A DNA stretch of 64,000 nucleotides, from contig NC_092799.1 in NCBI RefSeq assembly GCF_918797505.1, positions 13,850,295 through 13,914,294 on the forward strand, in the 5' to 3' direction. Origin of the DNA: Bemisia tabaci (Eukaryota > Arthropoda > Insecta > Hemiptera > Aleyrodidae). The notes below the pieces were generated by a model. It was not told where the DNA came from and searched no databases. It worked only from the letters and a program-made list of their open reading frames with translations. The position numbers and the translations under genes were made by a program. Of this stretch, positions 21,760 to 33,786 are shown piece after piece. How positions within the stretch are numbered: the first letter of the stretch is position 1; each line of letters starts with the position of its first letter.

Positions 21760-22596
21760 TGTTTTTTATAAAGGAGCGTTTCAAACTTTTCGCTTCGGTT
21801 CAATGACACAATTTTCTCCTCTGAGGTATCTGTTTGACGATTAACACGAGTACCATTTTCATTTCTAAGCTTTACTTTCTTCGAGTCTCATACCGAAAAG
21901 TGATGATTCACGAGAATCGCAACGTCATAAATTCAAGCACGAACTTAATTTTCTCTCTGATTGTCTGATTGGTCTCGATGTCAAGTTCATCTCGTCGTAT
22001 CCCTCGGTTCAAAGCTCTCTTGATGTTCGCGGGATTTTCGGGGGTCCTATTTGGCAACGGTGAAGCGGCTTCGGTCGTGGATGTACAATTAACGCGACTT
22101 TGCACGTATTCACCGATCACCGCTTCGTTACGCTCATTGGCCACATTTTAAATATCCTCTCCTCCAGAGGTCCCTCCCCCCCCCCTCTGTACCAAAAACA
22201 ATCGAAAATTCAGGAGCCCCCGAACTCGACAGGAAGGAAATGCGCATACGAGCATACGCCTCCCTCTCCTTTCACACGCTTCACCACCGTTTCTAGTTTT
22301 CTAAGCCATCGATAGACAAACTCCTATGTAGGTGAACACCGTCGTTGTCAAATTTTCGAAAAAAGGGATAACTTAGGGTGGAAAGAAAACGTTCTGTAGA
22401 GCTCGCACTTATAAATAGGCGTTTATTTCGAAGATCATACTTTCAGATGGTACTGATCAGTTGCGTTTGTGACTGAGAGTTAAAAAAAAAGGATTTTACA
22501 AGAGGGAGGTGTGAATTCTCCGCTTATTGCTGTTTTGTCTCTAATTTTTTAAGTGGGCGGGAAAATATAATTTTTGCAACAATATTTATGTGATCG
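21760..22596. other. No gene recognised
   Basis: Overlapping short frames occur on both strands at 21908-22315. None is recognisable. Confidence 0.4.
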
Positions 22597-22805
22597 AGAA
22601 CGATAAAAACACATTAAAATACAAAAAAAAAAAATGTAAACGTCCAGTTGCATGCTCATTTTCTCGTTTTAATTTTTACATTTTTTAGCTTCTGTTCCAG
22701 TTGAGAATGAGCATGTAATTGGCCCGAAACGTCCTGGTTTGTTTTATGTCTCCTTAGCCTTGTATGCACATTTGTTTTTTTTGTATTTTAATGTGTTTTT
22801 ATCGT
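22597..22805. repeat. 209-bp inverted-repeat element
   Basis: The outer arms are CGATAAAAACACATTAAAAT and its complement. An inner pair is built on GCATGCTCATTTTCTCG and GAGAATGAGCATG. A single copy here, with no clear target duplication. Confidence 0.65.
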
Positions 22806-23964
22806 TGTCTGCATTTGGGCTATTGTGTCTCATCTCTCTCTCTAATCGAGAATTTGTAAAATAAAATAAATAAATTGTAAAAATATAATTTAGAAATAAT
22901 AAGTTATTCCAAAATTACTGTATGGAGGCAGGCATACACGGAGAGAACGCCACTGATAAACAAAACACAGTTTAACAAACGCACCCGGCAAACGTAAAAT
23001 TCAGTGGTTACTACTAGACGGCATCACGTCTTGACTCAGAAGTGTGATACTGCAGCAACTCACTACGGGACTTGCAGATGCATTATTCTGAAAAGCATAA
23101 TTCCCTACACAACTTCGATTACTCATGAAAACCTCGTAATCTTTATAACTTTTAAAATTTTACATAGGTTAGGTACCTGACTCGGACGCAGGTAATCAGT
23201 TTGGATCCTTCCAAGAAAAAGACATATATTTTTGTCATGGGAACGGAGTTCCCCATGATATTAGAATCGTTCCGTTGCTTTCGCTATGGGATTCCCTATA
23301 CCTCTGCGACCTTGAGCGTTTCGCCCAGTCTCCGATTTTTGGTTGATTTTCCGATGTATCAAAAACCGTTGTATTTTTTAGCCAATCATGTCTCTACGTC
23401 AAGTTGTGTTGATTGCTAAAATTCGCTTTCAGCGAGTTTTTTTCCAACTTGAGATGTCGTGTCTGACTGGTAAATCTGCGCAGAACCACGAAGTTCCGTT
23501 TTTAGGCAAATTCTTTTTTTTGGGAGGTTCTGATTGGTTATTTTTCGCCATCAGTTTTCTGTTCGTTGGTGCAAAAGATCGCCTACCTCGGTGCTCTTGA
23601 GAAGCCGCCATTATCCCACCTCAAATTCGAAAAATAGAAGTAAAGAAATAATAACCATCGTACAAGGTGGAAAATTGTTCTGGAGGACTCGTTACGGATA
23701 TATGAGCCAAAATCAGAACTCGATTGATTGATTTAATCCATGAATACAGAAATATTGCCTTAGCTTACTGCCGCGATAGCAAATGCATGATGAGATGAAC
23801 CTTGTGACATATGATAGCATAGGTAAACAATGTCTCACAGAGAGAGGCGCTTAGCTCATTTCTTTCATATCTCAGGAGCTACGAAGCGTCCAAAACAACT
23901 CTTGTGATAAGCCCCGCCCACCGTCAGAGTCTTTTGTAGGCTATTTTTACGCTCTCGACCGCGG
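22806..23964. other. No gene recognised
   Basis: Low-complexity CT repeat near 22842-22850. Frames at 23201-23731 overlap on both strands and have no recognisable product. Confidence 0.4.
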
Positions 23965-24050
23965 AGCCGTGATAGCCTGGTTGACTAAGTCGCCACATTT
24001 TTATGAAAAGGAGCGGGCACTAGGCAATCGGGAGTTCGATACCCGACGGT
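23965..24050 (+). repeat. tRNA-like (SINE-type) sequence
   Basis: Contains an A-box-like block (GATAGCCTGGTTGACTAAG) and, about 50 bases on, a B-box-like block (GAGTTCGATACCC), followed by a T-rich stretch. The spacing suits an internal pol III promoter, but a full cloverleaf is not evident. It is therefore a tRNA-derived SINE head or a tRNA pseudogene, not a working tRNA. Confidence 0.5.
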
Positions 24051-24129
24051 GGGTGTTACTTTTTAATGGTTGTATTGAATGTTTTAGACTAATCATCAAA
24101 AATACTTAATACTAGATGATAAATGTGCG

Positions 24130-24690
24130 AAAATTTTCTCGTGAGTTAATATGTTAAACATAAATACTGGAATATACCTCCTTCATATAATCAGCCACAA
24201 GTTCCCCCAAATTAATGACGTTATTTTCTTTTTTCAATAAAGTTAATTTGCATTCAACGTTCGTAAGTTAAGCGAAAAGTACCTATTGATACAAATAGAA
24301 AGACATGAAAATAGTATGTCTAACATTTCAGTTGTTTTTTTTTTTTATTTATTTTTTGTTTTTTTGTTTTTTCAATAAAACAAATTGACTGGGACTAGAA
24401 TCATTGTATCTCTGAAGACAAAAGCTAAGTTTTTTGATACAGAAATACTAATATATTCATCCTTTATATAATCAGGGAGATGTTGACCCAAATATTGATG
24501 TATATTTTCTCTGTTCGCCCAAATTAATGATGGTATTTTCTTTTTTCAATAAAATTAATTTACATTCCACGTTCTTGAAGCAATATTTTCTCCAAAATTC
24601 AGCAAAAAATAACAATTTATACCTACTCAAAAAGTAAATAAATAAATAAAGCAATGACATGAAAGTAGTATAGGTAGTACACATCTAACA
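24130..24690 (+). repeat. Two-copy local duplication
   Basis: 24160-24330 and 24450-24690 share, in order, ATATAATCAG, CAAATTAATGA, TTTTCTTTTTTCAATAAA, GACATGAAA and CTAACATTTCAGTT. It is a diverged tandem duplication of about 280 bp. Confidence 0.7.
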
Positions 24691-26298
24691 TTTCAGTTAC
24701 ATCTATTTGAATGAAAAAAATGGCAACTTAGGAAGCACATAGGTCACTTATGATGCGTATTCGGGCATATGCGTAGAGTAAAAATATCATACTTTACGCC
24801 GAAAAAACGAAACTGAAAGTTAAATGCGTTAACTTCCGAAAACCATACATAATCCAACGGAAATAAATAATTGGTAAATAACAGCTTTCTTGTATGCAAA
24901 GAAAAAAAATTAAAAATGTTAAAAAAGAGATGTCGACACAAAATTACATAGCCCCTTCAATTCTGAAGATACTACAAACGAACTGTACCTTAACATTTTC
25001 ATATCCCAGAAGCAAAAGTTCCCATGACGAATATTGCTATCGCTAGCGATTGCAAAAACCAACTTGTTTTAATAAGAAATACTAAAATACGATTTTAAAA
25101 TATACATACATTGTTCTAAAAGAAATTCCCGTAACGGCTGTTTCTGTTCCGTTGAATTCTTTTAATTTTTGTTATTTTTTTCATAAAAATTGTAATTATT
25201 TTTTATATATTTTACGAGCTGGTATTTATTTTATAAACGTAGCACTTTATTATTACGTAGCACGATTTATTATTTTTTACGTAGCATTATTATTTTCGTA
25301 GCACGATATTTTTGTACGTTGCTAATGCCAGTTTTTTTACCTGAAACAGCAGCTTAATACTTCATTTACTAAAATATGAAATTCCAGCATGCAATTATTT
25401 AAACTCTGAAGTAGGTTTTTGGCCTTTTAGTTTGAAATGAAGGCGTTCATATTGTTATGACCCATCACAATATTACCATTAATGGAAAAGGTTAGGTTAA
25501 GATTAAGGCACTAGACTTAAAAAAATGTACGATCGATGGTGGAAGTAGAGAAAAATATGCGTCAATACTTGCGACGTAGCAGATTCTTTATCACATTTTA
25601 CTTTTTTAAAAAATAATCACATTCTTAAAAATGTCAAACAATAAAAAAATAGTTCATTTTGTTTTAAAAAAAAGCTAAGAATTCGGCAAAGGAGATGCGT
25701 ATTTTTTGTCTTTCATAATCGATGCTTATTTTTTAAAAGCAACACGTGATGATGCCCCAATTTTGAAGAAAATTATTCATGAGAAAACTTCTTTTTGCGC
25801 CGGTCAACCAGCATCGTTTACTATCCTTTTAGATTCAAATTTAAATGAATGAGCAAGCGGCAGCCATTCTGATCTTCCTACTCCTCCGCAAATATTTACT
25901 TTTGCTTTGACGTGAAAGAGACAGCAGGTCGGCGCCATATTTCAAGCCACAACGAAACATTGTAATTCTGTAGTATACAATGTTCTAGTATCCGAGCACA
26001 ACTTGGTAACGGGGCATGGAGCACCCGAAAATCGTGGCGCGGTGCGGTGCGGTAGCTCCAATTGAAATGGAAAGGAAGAGTCACGATTGGTGTCAAGTCC
26101 AGTTCACACAGTCCGATTGAGGTGTCAAAAAGTTGTCGGCTATTGTTCCCAAGCGTGTAATTCAAAGATTTCGGGCCTCAGTGCCACTTCCGAGAAATTA
26201 TACTTTCTTCTAGCCCGTGAACTAATTGGGAGCTTCCTAACGAAGTTGTCGAATCTGGAGGGTTCAGATAGCCTTCACTCGCTTTATCGTTCGTAAAG
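24691..26298. other. No gene recognised
   Basis: AT-rich. A degenerate repeat of ACGTAGCAC with TTTATTATT spacers lies at 25240-25310. The GC-rich patch at 25880-26060 has no recognisable frame. Confidence 0.4.
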
Positions 26299-26317
26299 CC
26301 CCCCCCCCCCCCCCCCC
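26299..26317 (+). repeat. (C)19 homopolymer
   Basis: An uninterrupted C run. It produces the glycine run in the minus-strand frame at 26178-26387. Confidence 0.9.
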
Positions 26318-26874
26318 ATTGGAACAAGTATTGGTCTCGTTTGAGAGGCTTTTTGAGTACGTTCGTGATATTTAAATTATGCTCCATGCATTTTGCTTTT
26401 GTCCCTGATAAAATGGGTGACCAAGATACATACTATTGAAAGAGTTAATAGTTGCAGGCGTGCTACTTGAATCAGCGCACCCTTTGAACATACCTATACC
26501 TATAGCTGGCTTCTTCCCACTTTGCAAGAGCCGCTTGTGCTCACATCTCAGGTGTTTTAGGGTGCGTTCGTTCGGTCACGCAATATTTGATTATGTCTTA
26601 TCGCTGTATTTGGCGGTGCCTCTCTGCTACCACAGTTTGTAGAATGACTTGTAAAAAAGTGTAAGACAGATAATTTTTACACGTTTAAAAGTTGTCAAAA
26701 ATTTTGAAGCTATATACTCTGCCCTCTGCCAATTTTTGAAATGATGCTCCCTTGCTGATCACTCTCATTTCGACCCTCAGAGTCAAGTTAACCAAAATGC
26801 GGAGTAAAGTTGAGAAATTGTTATCATGATGTTGTAGAATTCAGGAACGCTACGTTTAAATTAGGATTAGCATA
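26318..26874. other. No gene recognised
   Basis: No supported feature. Confidence 0.4.
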
Positions 26875-27122
26875 CTGTAATGATACAGAGGAACACCAAG
26901 TGAGCAATGGGACGTTGCCAAATTTCTTTCGATTCAATCTGAGTTCATTGGAAAATTTGAAAGTATTTTTTAATGTCTCAGAAAATATTCCCCCAACTCA
27001 GTCTACTTTTGCTGAAAATTTCAATGAAAAATATTCATAACTTTTCTCAGGAGTAAGTATTTGATCTAGAGCAATTTGGCAACATTCGTATGAGCATATG
27101 ATATTGTTGCTTGGCCCGGCAG
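26875..27122. mobile_element. MITE-A, copy 7, old
   Basis: Strongly diverged but about the standard length. GACGTTGCCAAATTTCTTTC and CAATTTGGCAACATTCG mark the two arms, and it ends TTGGCCCGGCAG. The frame at 26810-27040 lies across it. Confidence 0.65.
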
Positions 27123-27235
27123 TTTTGGAGAATAATAAGGAGATAATAAATTCCAAAGATATGTTCAAAAATAACTTACTGGGTCCATCAAATAGTGTTC
27201 AAAACAACACAATTATACCAGCATTAGCTTAGCTT

Positions 27236-27860
27236 ACTTTTCTAGCCTTGCGTTAAAGTCTCCGAGTTATCATATTGGAGTAACGCTTTCTATGATGAAA
27301 TTAACCAAGTGCAAATTAAATAATTAATGTAAAAAGCTATTTATGGATAGGACCTGACATTTACCAGATAGTGAACAAGATCCTCCGCACAGATTTTGGT
27401 GAGGTTCAAATTGACTATGTAAAAAAATAGTGATGTCCTATAGATTCTCTTTACAATTAAAAAAACTTAATGTCCTTTTAAGTATTATACAAGTCGTTTT
27501 AGCCAACGTTTTGACCCTTCCTCCCCCACTCCGTTTGAAATCCACGCGTAAGCCAACCACTCACTCCCCCTTCCTTTAGAATTACTTAAGCCTGGTTTGA
27601 AATCCCCCGTACCATTTTTTTCCAAAAAATAACGCAGAAAGCGTACAAAATTTCTGAAAATGTTATTTTTATTGGAAAATATTCTTTTTTAAAATGGGAT
27701 GCTTACATAAACCTAAGGTGCCTGGATTTCTAGAAGGGGAGGAACCCAGGCCCTCCTGTCCCCTTGCTTTCGCCTATGAATCTCAAAAGAATGTCCGGAC
27801 CCTGCGTTCTATATGGGTGCCATTCTTCATTCAACAGTTCATCCATGAAAGCTCAGCTTC
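27236..27860. repeat. 630-bp repeat joined to PAL-B, copy 2
   Basis: The reverse complement of 8171-8801 in the same relation to a PAL-B palindrome. It lacks the extra half arm seen at 8802-8956. Confidence 0.75.
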
Positions 27861-28361
27861 AATGGAGAAGTTGCATGTGTGAGGAATTTGCAATTTGACT
27901 ATGGATTCTTATTTAAAAGTTCGCGAGAAACGCGATGGTGCACTGGTTTTCTCTGAAATCAATTCTCAAGCTCAAAAAAAGCTCTCAAGTTGAGGCCAAA
28001 ATGGAGGGGATATCCCATCCTGAGAGTCCACCTCTACATCAAGACAATTTCTCCATGCAAAGATAGGAAGCAAATACATTGACAGGGCTGCCACTTTATT
28101 TGGGGACTCCAAAACTGAAAACACGGCAACCCTGTTTATGTATTTGCTCCCTATCTTTGCATGGAGAGTTTGTCTTGATGTAGAGGTGGTCTCTCAGGAT
28201 AGCGTGGGATATCCCCTCCATTTTGGCCTCAACTTGAGAGCTGTTTAGAGCTTGGAAGTTGATTTCAGAGAGAACCAGTGGCACCATCGTGTTCCTCGCG
28301 AAATTTTACAAAAGAATCAACAGTCAAATCGCAAATTCCTCACACATGCAACATCTATATT
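27861..28361. mobile_element. PAL-B palindrome, copy 3
   Basis: 501 bp from AATGGAGAAGTTGCATG to ACATCTATATT. The left arm has lost about 10 bases near 28013-28020 relative to other copies. Confidence 0.85.
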
Positions 28362-29220
28362 GTCTCACTATTCCAACTGATCTATAGACAATGTATACGG
28401 TATAAATCAACGAGATCAGACCTCGGAAGGTCTTCGAGCATGACGATCGATTGCTTGGATGGTCGTATAAAAGTCAATCAACACTTTTCCGGTTTGTACG
28501 ATAATGTTAGCATTTTAATTTTTTTAATTTTTTTCATAATCCCTAGAACCTAATACATTCCATGATTTCCTAAATACATAAGAATACAGTCATAATAGAT
28601 ACGGCAAATCTTTTTCATAATGACAGTTATGAAAATTTGTATGTGTTTTGTTAAAATCATCAAAAAATTTAAAAACTGAGATTATTACTTCATGAGAGTG
28701 GTGTCAAATAATGCTATATGAAGTATTTGAAACCACAGTAAGACTCTATTGATGTATTGAGAGCTAAGGAGCAATACCGCATAACTGACAATTTTGGCAA
28801 AAATAAGTTATCAACTTTGCCGCACTCTACAGTATAAAATACGCCTGCTGATAATTTCAGTTTCTTCGAAATCTGTAGTAGATCGTTCAATGATGCTGTA
28901 ATGTATGAAAAAATTGTGAATCTACCATCAAAATGACAAAAATGGCGAAGTTTTCTCTTCGTCCTTCAAAATTGAGGGGCTTGGAAAACATGGGGCATAA
29001 ATGCAGTTCTTGCGATTTCGAGAAATAAGTGTTTGAAATTTTAAAATTACATGGATCCTTATGGCGTAAAGAAAGTTCAAACTGACTTTTTGATGCTTAA
29101 CAATTGGGAGAAAGGAGCGAATTCCCACAGAAAATGCAAGAAGGTCAATTTTACTTAAAATCATCACTTTCTCAAGTTTTTCAAAAACAGCACTTATGAG
29201 ACTTATCCTCCAAGCCCCTC
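28362..29220. other. No gene recognised
   Basis: AT-rich, with no supported feature. Confidence 0.4.
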
Positions 29221-29544
29221 AATGGAGAATTTGCATGCAAATTTTTTATTGCTTCATGTGGAAGTGCTTAAAGCGCTAATTCCACAGTATTTTTTATAAT
29301 TCTTTTCTGATATGGGAAATCGTATAAATAGATTTAAAAATGAGAAAATGCACCGCCTAGTGACGTCATCTGGCGGTATTTCCCATTTAAACGCAAGTAT
29401 TTTAGCAGATTAAATCATTTTGTTATATCTTCTCCAATAATTGCTCAATTCATGAACCAAGGGTATCCTCGTGTACGGTTTACTCAGTGGTTTCCGCTTG
29501 AACACGAAATTCATTAAATCTCAGACACCTGCAAATTCTCCATT
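29221..29544. mobile_element. Family C MITE, copy 3
   Basis: 324 bp, from AATGGAGAATTTGCATG to CTGCAAATTCTCCATT. It is the cleanest copy of the family. Confidence 0.8.
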
Positions 29545-29571
29545 GTCAGTTTGCAGGTAGGCAGTATAATA

Positions 29572-29834
29572 TAGATTGCATTTTGCAAAAAGGAACCACT
29601 AGCATTGCAATGATGCTAAGATTGTGCAACTTCATCTTTTGCGATAAAATTGCGGAAATCGTGAAGAACTATGAAATTTAGATGGTAATTTTTGTCTTAA
29701 ATTTACAGTTTTTAGCAAGTAAAATAGAAACTATTAATGGATAATCGGGGTTTTCCTCCAAGACAAAAGAAGATGCACAATCTTAGCAACATTGCAATGC
29801 TAGTGGTTCCTTTTTGCAAAATGCAATCCATATT
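29572..29834. mobile_element. Family G MITE, copy 2
   Basis: About 263 bp. Ends TAGATTGCATTTTGCAAAAA and its complement, with paired inner blocks CTAGCATTGCAATG and CTAAGATTGTGCA. The arms pair over about 70 bp. Confidence 0.85.
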
Positions 29835-29979
29835 GCCTAGCCATCGGTATGTACCTAGTTTGAAAAGTATCGAAAATTTCCCAATCTGTGGCCACGACTG
29901 GGAGGTAGGTTTTCTAGTCTTGTCCGTGCCCATGATTTGAAACAAAAGAAAAAGTGGCGATTAAGGTGTCGACGGAGTG

Positions 29980-30260
29980 GTGGGCAGGAGACTGTATTGC
30001 TCGCTCGTTGTTGCAGGTGGCGCGGAGTGCTGACAGGAGCCGGAGCGGGAGCGGCCAGTCATGCAATTAAACAAGTGAAATGGCCGAAATGGCCGAAATA
30101 GCCGACTCATCCGCGGATAGGCCGTGACCGGATTGATAGGTCACCTGCGGAACGGAGCCGGGCGCGGCGGGGCACCAGGGGAGGGGGCAAATTATCGGCG
30201 CTCCCCCGGACACCTAGCCACGGACCCCCGGACCCCCAGGTCCACGAGAAGGAGGTACGC
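29980..30260 (+). other. GC-rich island, possible 5' exon
   Basis: GC-rich, in contrast with its surroundings. It contains a 15-codon frame at about 30080 (MAEMAEIADSSADRP) built on a repeated ATGGCCGAA. A promoter or untranslated exon is possible but unproven. Confidence 0.25.
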
Positions 30261-30339
30261 ACTCGTTTACGACTCTTGGCCCTCTCTGTGTCGTGGTTGC
30301 ATGATTCACACTCGAATTTTAAACATCACCGAAATAAGT

Positions 30340-30760
30340 AGGGAAAAAAGAGAGGAGAAGAGATAGAATAATATTGTATAGTAATCATTAGTAAGAGAAG
30401 AGAAAGAATAATATATATCGACGGTGTAAGTCGGCAATCATAACTCGGTTTGCGATGTCGTAGACTTCCTGTCACACTTTATTTTTTAAACGGAAAACTA
30501 CTCAACGGCAATTCTTTAAAACTGCCGTAATTTTTCTTCTCTACGTGAAGAAAATTTTGCAAAAACTTCAAGGAATGATGCCAATTTGTTCTCCTTTAAA
30601 AAAAAACAAAGAGACGGAGATTTTCAGACACCGCAAACGAGTTATGTGATTGTCGACATACACCGTCGATATATATTAATCATTAGTAAGAGAGGAGAAG
30701 AGATAGAATAATATATATATAGTAATCATTAGTAAGAGAGAAGAAGAGATAGAATAATTA
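30340..30760 (+). repeat. Tandem repeat of about 42 bp, interrupted
   Basis: Units containing AGTAATCATTAGTAAGAGA and GAAGAGATAGAATAATATA occur at about 30340-30417 and 30670-30760. A family H element sits between them, so it landed inside a pre-existing array. Confidence 0.8.
30418..30669. mobile_element. Family H MITE, reference copy
   Basis: 252 bp with ends TCGACGGTGTAAGTCGGCAA and its near complement ending CACCGTCGA. The inside includes CTTCCTGTCACACTTTATTT and ACTTCAAGGAATGATGCC. The flanks are TA-repeat, so the duplication length is ambiguous. Confidence 0.85.
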
Positions 30761-30840
30761 TTGGACGTATTTATGCTAAAAGGAACTATGCACATAGGGT
30801 TTGCGTGTAACATAGTTCCTTTTAGCATAAACACGTCAAT
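30760..30840. mobile_element. 81-bp mini-hairpin
   Basis: TTGGACGTATTTATGCTAAA and its near complement with a short loop; the CATAGTTCCTTTTAGCATAA arm is intact. The TTGGACGTATTT end is shared with family M at 45752 and 57965. Confidence 0.75.
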
Positions 30841-30858
30841 ATATAGTAACTCCAATTT

Positions 30859-31108
30859 GTCACTTTCCGGGCAAAGTATCACAAGCGCCATGCGACGTTT
30901 CCCAATTTCTGCTGCCATTTTATTTTTTTACCGAGAAATTTTTGGTTCACTCTGTTAGAGAATTTCACTGAATTTTATCGGCAGCATGAAGAAAATTCAG
31001 TGAAATTTTCGGACAGCTTCATTGAACAATTTCTCTGCAAAAAAATAAAGTGTCGGCGGGAATTTTGTAACGTTGCACGACGCTTGTGATACTTTGGCCG
31101 GAAGGTGA
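30859..31108. mobile_element. Family J MITE, copy 1
   Basis: Ends GTCACTTTCCGGGCAAAGTA and GATACTTTGGCCGGAAGGTG, followed inward by CACAAGCGCCATGCGACG and its complement. 250 bp. Confidence 0.8.
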
Positions 31109-31151
31109 TGAACTATACTCCTGGCTGATTTTGGCGCCAGTTATGAGAGTA

Positions 31152-31225
31152 GTTGCACTAGTCGGAGGTACCATTGATTCTGCCGAAAGTGTGGTTGGAT
31201 CAATCATGCCTCTGACTAGTGCAAC
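31152..31225. repeat. 74-bp hairpin
   Basis: GTTGCACTAGTCGGAGGTAC pairs with a segment ending GACTAGTGCAAC. Confidence 0.7.
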
Positions 31226-31236
31226 TGGCCTTATAT

Positions 31237-31652
31237 ATGTCGCAGGCAATTGGCAATCGCCGGCAATTTACAAGCCAGTAGTGAATAAATATAGAAAATC
31301 ATAAAATCCAAAAATATAAGAACAAGATTAGAGTGCTGATTGTGTTGCCTATAATGTGAATAGACACTTTTCCACCCTTAAAAACATGGTAGAAATGTAC
31401 CAACTCAGAAGAGCGTGCAGTGAACTCCGTGACTTTAGTTGGGTTGAGATCGGACAGGCAACTAAACTAACATCCATACAAAGCGTAGAGTATCACAAAA
31501 AATGAAGGCGCTTCAAGCCGAGCTCATACTTTTGAAGACCATATAACCCGACCTTAAAAATTGCATTATACTGATGCGCAATATTGCGATTTATTGAAAC
31601 AATGTGTGAGCCGCCTGAAAATTGCCGGCGATTGCTAATTGCCTGCGACATA
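31237..31652. mobile_element. Candidate inverted-repeat element
   Basis: TGTCGCAGGCAATTGGCAAT at the left and its near complement ATTGCTAATTGCCTGCGACA at the right, about 415 bp apart. The target duplication was not resolved, so it is tentative. Confidence 0.5.
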
Positions 31653-32155
31653 CATATACCATACTATGGTACGAGCTACCACAGTATGGTTCACAGACCG
31701 GTAATCATTAGTTCATATACAACTATTAATGGTGTTCCGTATATGAACCACTAATTGGTTTATAAGCCATAGCTTTTTCTCAGTGTGGTGAACCTAGCGA
31801 GAGAACCCTCGGCAAATATAGGTTTTTTCGCATAAATGCTTTGAATAAATTCAACAAAATCGGGATGGTGCGTCTGATGATTGATGAGAGTCGAGAACTC
31901 GGATGAGTGGAGATTATTGGCCACGTTTCGCGTCTCATCGTGTCGCGTAGAGGTAAAATAAACGTCCATTATCTCCGTCGGGATCGCAGCGACGTGGTCA
32001 GCGGACAACTCTTTTCGGTTCGTTGACTTCGGTCACTTTTAGGTGCACCAATTGCACCTTGAGTGTACCGGCCAGTACACGGAGACGCCCATTATTTACG
32101 CTTTTGGTCGTGTTTTTCAGGGAATTCTTTCTCAGCGCCATGTGAGAGTCAAATC
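31653..32155. other. No gene recognised
   Basis: The minus-strand frame at 31760-32008 is 82 codons with a mixed composition. No family was recognised and no splice sites support it. Confidence 0.35.
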
Positions 32156-32409
32156 GTCACCTCCCGGCCAAAGTATCACAAGCGCCATGCGACGTTTAAC
32201 AATTTCCGCCGCCATATTTATTTTTTTTACAGAGAAAGTGTTCAACGAAGCTGTCCGAAAATGTCACTGAATTTTCTTTGTGCTGCTCATAAAATGCGGT
32301 GAAATTTTTAAACAGATTCAATCAACAATTTCTCGGTAAAAGAATTAAAACGGGGGCGAAAACTTTGAAGCGTCGCATGGCGCTTGTGATGCCTTGGCCG
32401 CAAGGTGAC
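32156..32409. mobile_element. Family J MITE, copy 2
   Basis: Ends GTCACCTCCCGGCCAAAGTA and GCCTTGGCCGCAAGGTGAC. Same layout as 30859-31108, 254 bp. Confidence 0.8.
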
Positions 32410-32566
32410 GGAATACAGATGGCCAAAGTGTGAAACCACTGATGTCCATTGCGATGTTTCAAAATGAGAAACAAGTCAGCTAAATGATCTAAAAAAAATA
32501 AAATAAAATAAAAAAATGTGCTGATAAAGAAAAAAATCAATGGAATTTTCAAGAATGTACGTCAAA

Positions 32567-32640
32567 TAGTTTTCCAAAGTAAAAATAAAGTATGACAGGA
32601 AGTCTGTAACGTCGCGAACGGAGATGTGTGGTTTCGCACT
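32567..32640. mobile_element. Family H fragment
   Basis: About 75 bp matching the family H interior (AAAGTATGACAGGAAGTCTG and on), with no ends. Confidence 0.6.
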
Positions 32641-32673
32641 TCGGGCATTGGTATTGAACTTTCCACTTCACGG

Positions 32674-32884
32674 AAAAAATGAAATTGCTGATTTAACAAT
32701 GTTGTAGTTAAAAGAAGTGTCTGACATGTTTCAATGTAGATTTTACAATGAAAAAATGCTCATAACCATCCTCGTGGTTAAATTAGCTTTCCTCAATTGT
32801 GTCTCTAAAATGTACATTTGAAACATGTCGGACATATCTTTTGACAATTTAATTGTTAATTCAGGAATCAGTTTTTTTCCGTGT
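32674..32884. mobile_element. Family I MITE, uninterrupted copy
   Basis: 211 bp with ends TTCACGGAAAAAATGAAATT and TTTTTTTCCGTG. The mirrored inner blocks are GACATGTTTCAATGTA and TACATTTGAAACATGTC. Confidence 0.8.
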
Positions 32885-33598
32885 TTAAGCGTTACAACAG
32901 ATCTTCATTCAAATTCTATATATTCGACGCGGAAACTGATAAAACGAGTATCTCGGTTCGTGACTGTGCGGATATCATGTTGTAATTTATTTCTTCAATG
33001 AAACAATTTTCAATATTATTTCTTGAAAAAATGTCTTCATTTTTTTCCCTCTATGTGAAGAATATTCCGCTAGCAACATTGTTTATTCATGCGTAATTGA
33101 TGGAATCAAAAGGAAGCGTAAATTTTGAAATTAATGACTTGCGCGTTTTTGCAGTTTCACGTTGATGTGCATGTGCGTATCGTTACATAGGACATAGAAG
33201 CGTTCTTCGAGGTTTCAAAACCTCAGTTAGGTAGAAAGTTAGATGGGATGGAAGGAGATTTTCGAATACCGCGTATAACAACTAGCTGTAAGTTCTGCTT
33301 CTTTGTTTAGTCAGCACAAGGAGAGATCAGATAAAGTGCAAAATTTACGTAAAATAGTATTGACTTGCTCACCGACCTGAGTAGCTAAACAGTCCAGCAC
33401 CGACCAATCTCGGTAGTTGAGAGCTTACTGTATGGAATCTCTGCCACATAAACCACTTATCTCTCAGAGTTTTTCGAAGTTATCTTTTTTCACATTAAAG
33501 GACAAGGACAAAATTGATTGACGAGGCTGAACAAGAATCAAGCACATGCATATAGAAGTTTATAAAATCACTATTCTGTGTAAGAATACCAGAGGTAA
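32885..33598. other. No gene recognised
   Basis: AT-rich, no supported feature. Confidence 0.4.
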
Positions 33599-33786
33599 GT
33601 CGACGGCGTAAGTCCGCAAACACATACCTCGTTTGCGGTGTCTGAAAATATCCGCCTCTATGTTATTTTCTTAAAGGAGAACAAACTGACATTCCTTGAA
33701 GTTTTTGCAGAATTTTCTTCGCACAGAGAAGAAAAATCACGGCAGTTTTAAAGGATTGCCGTTGAATAGTTTTCCGTTTAAAAAAT

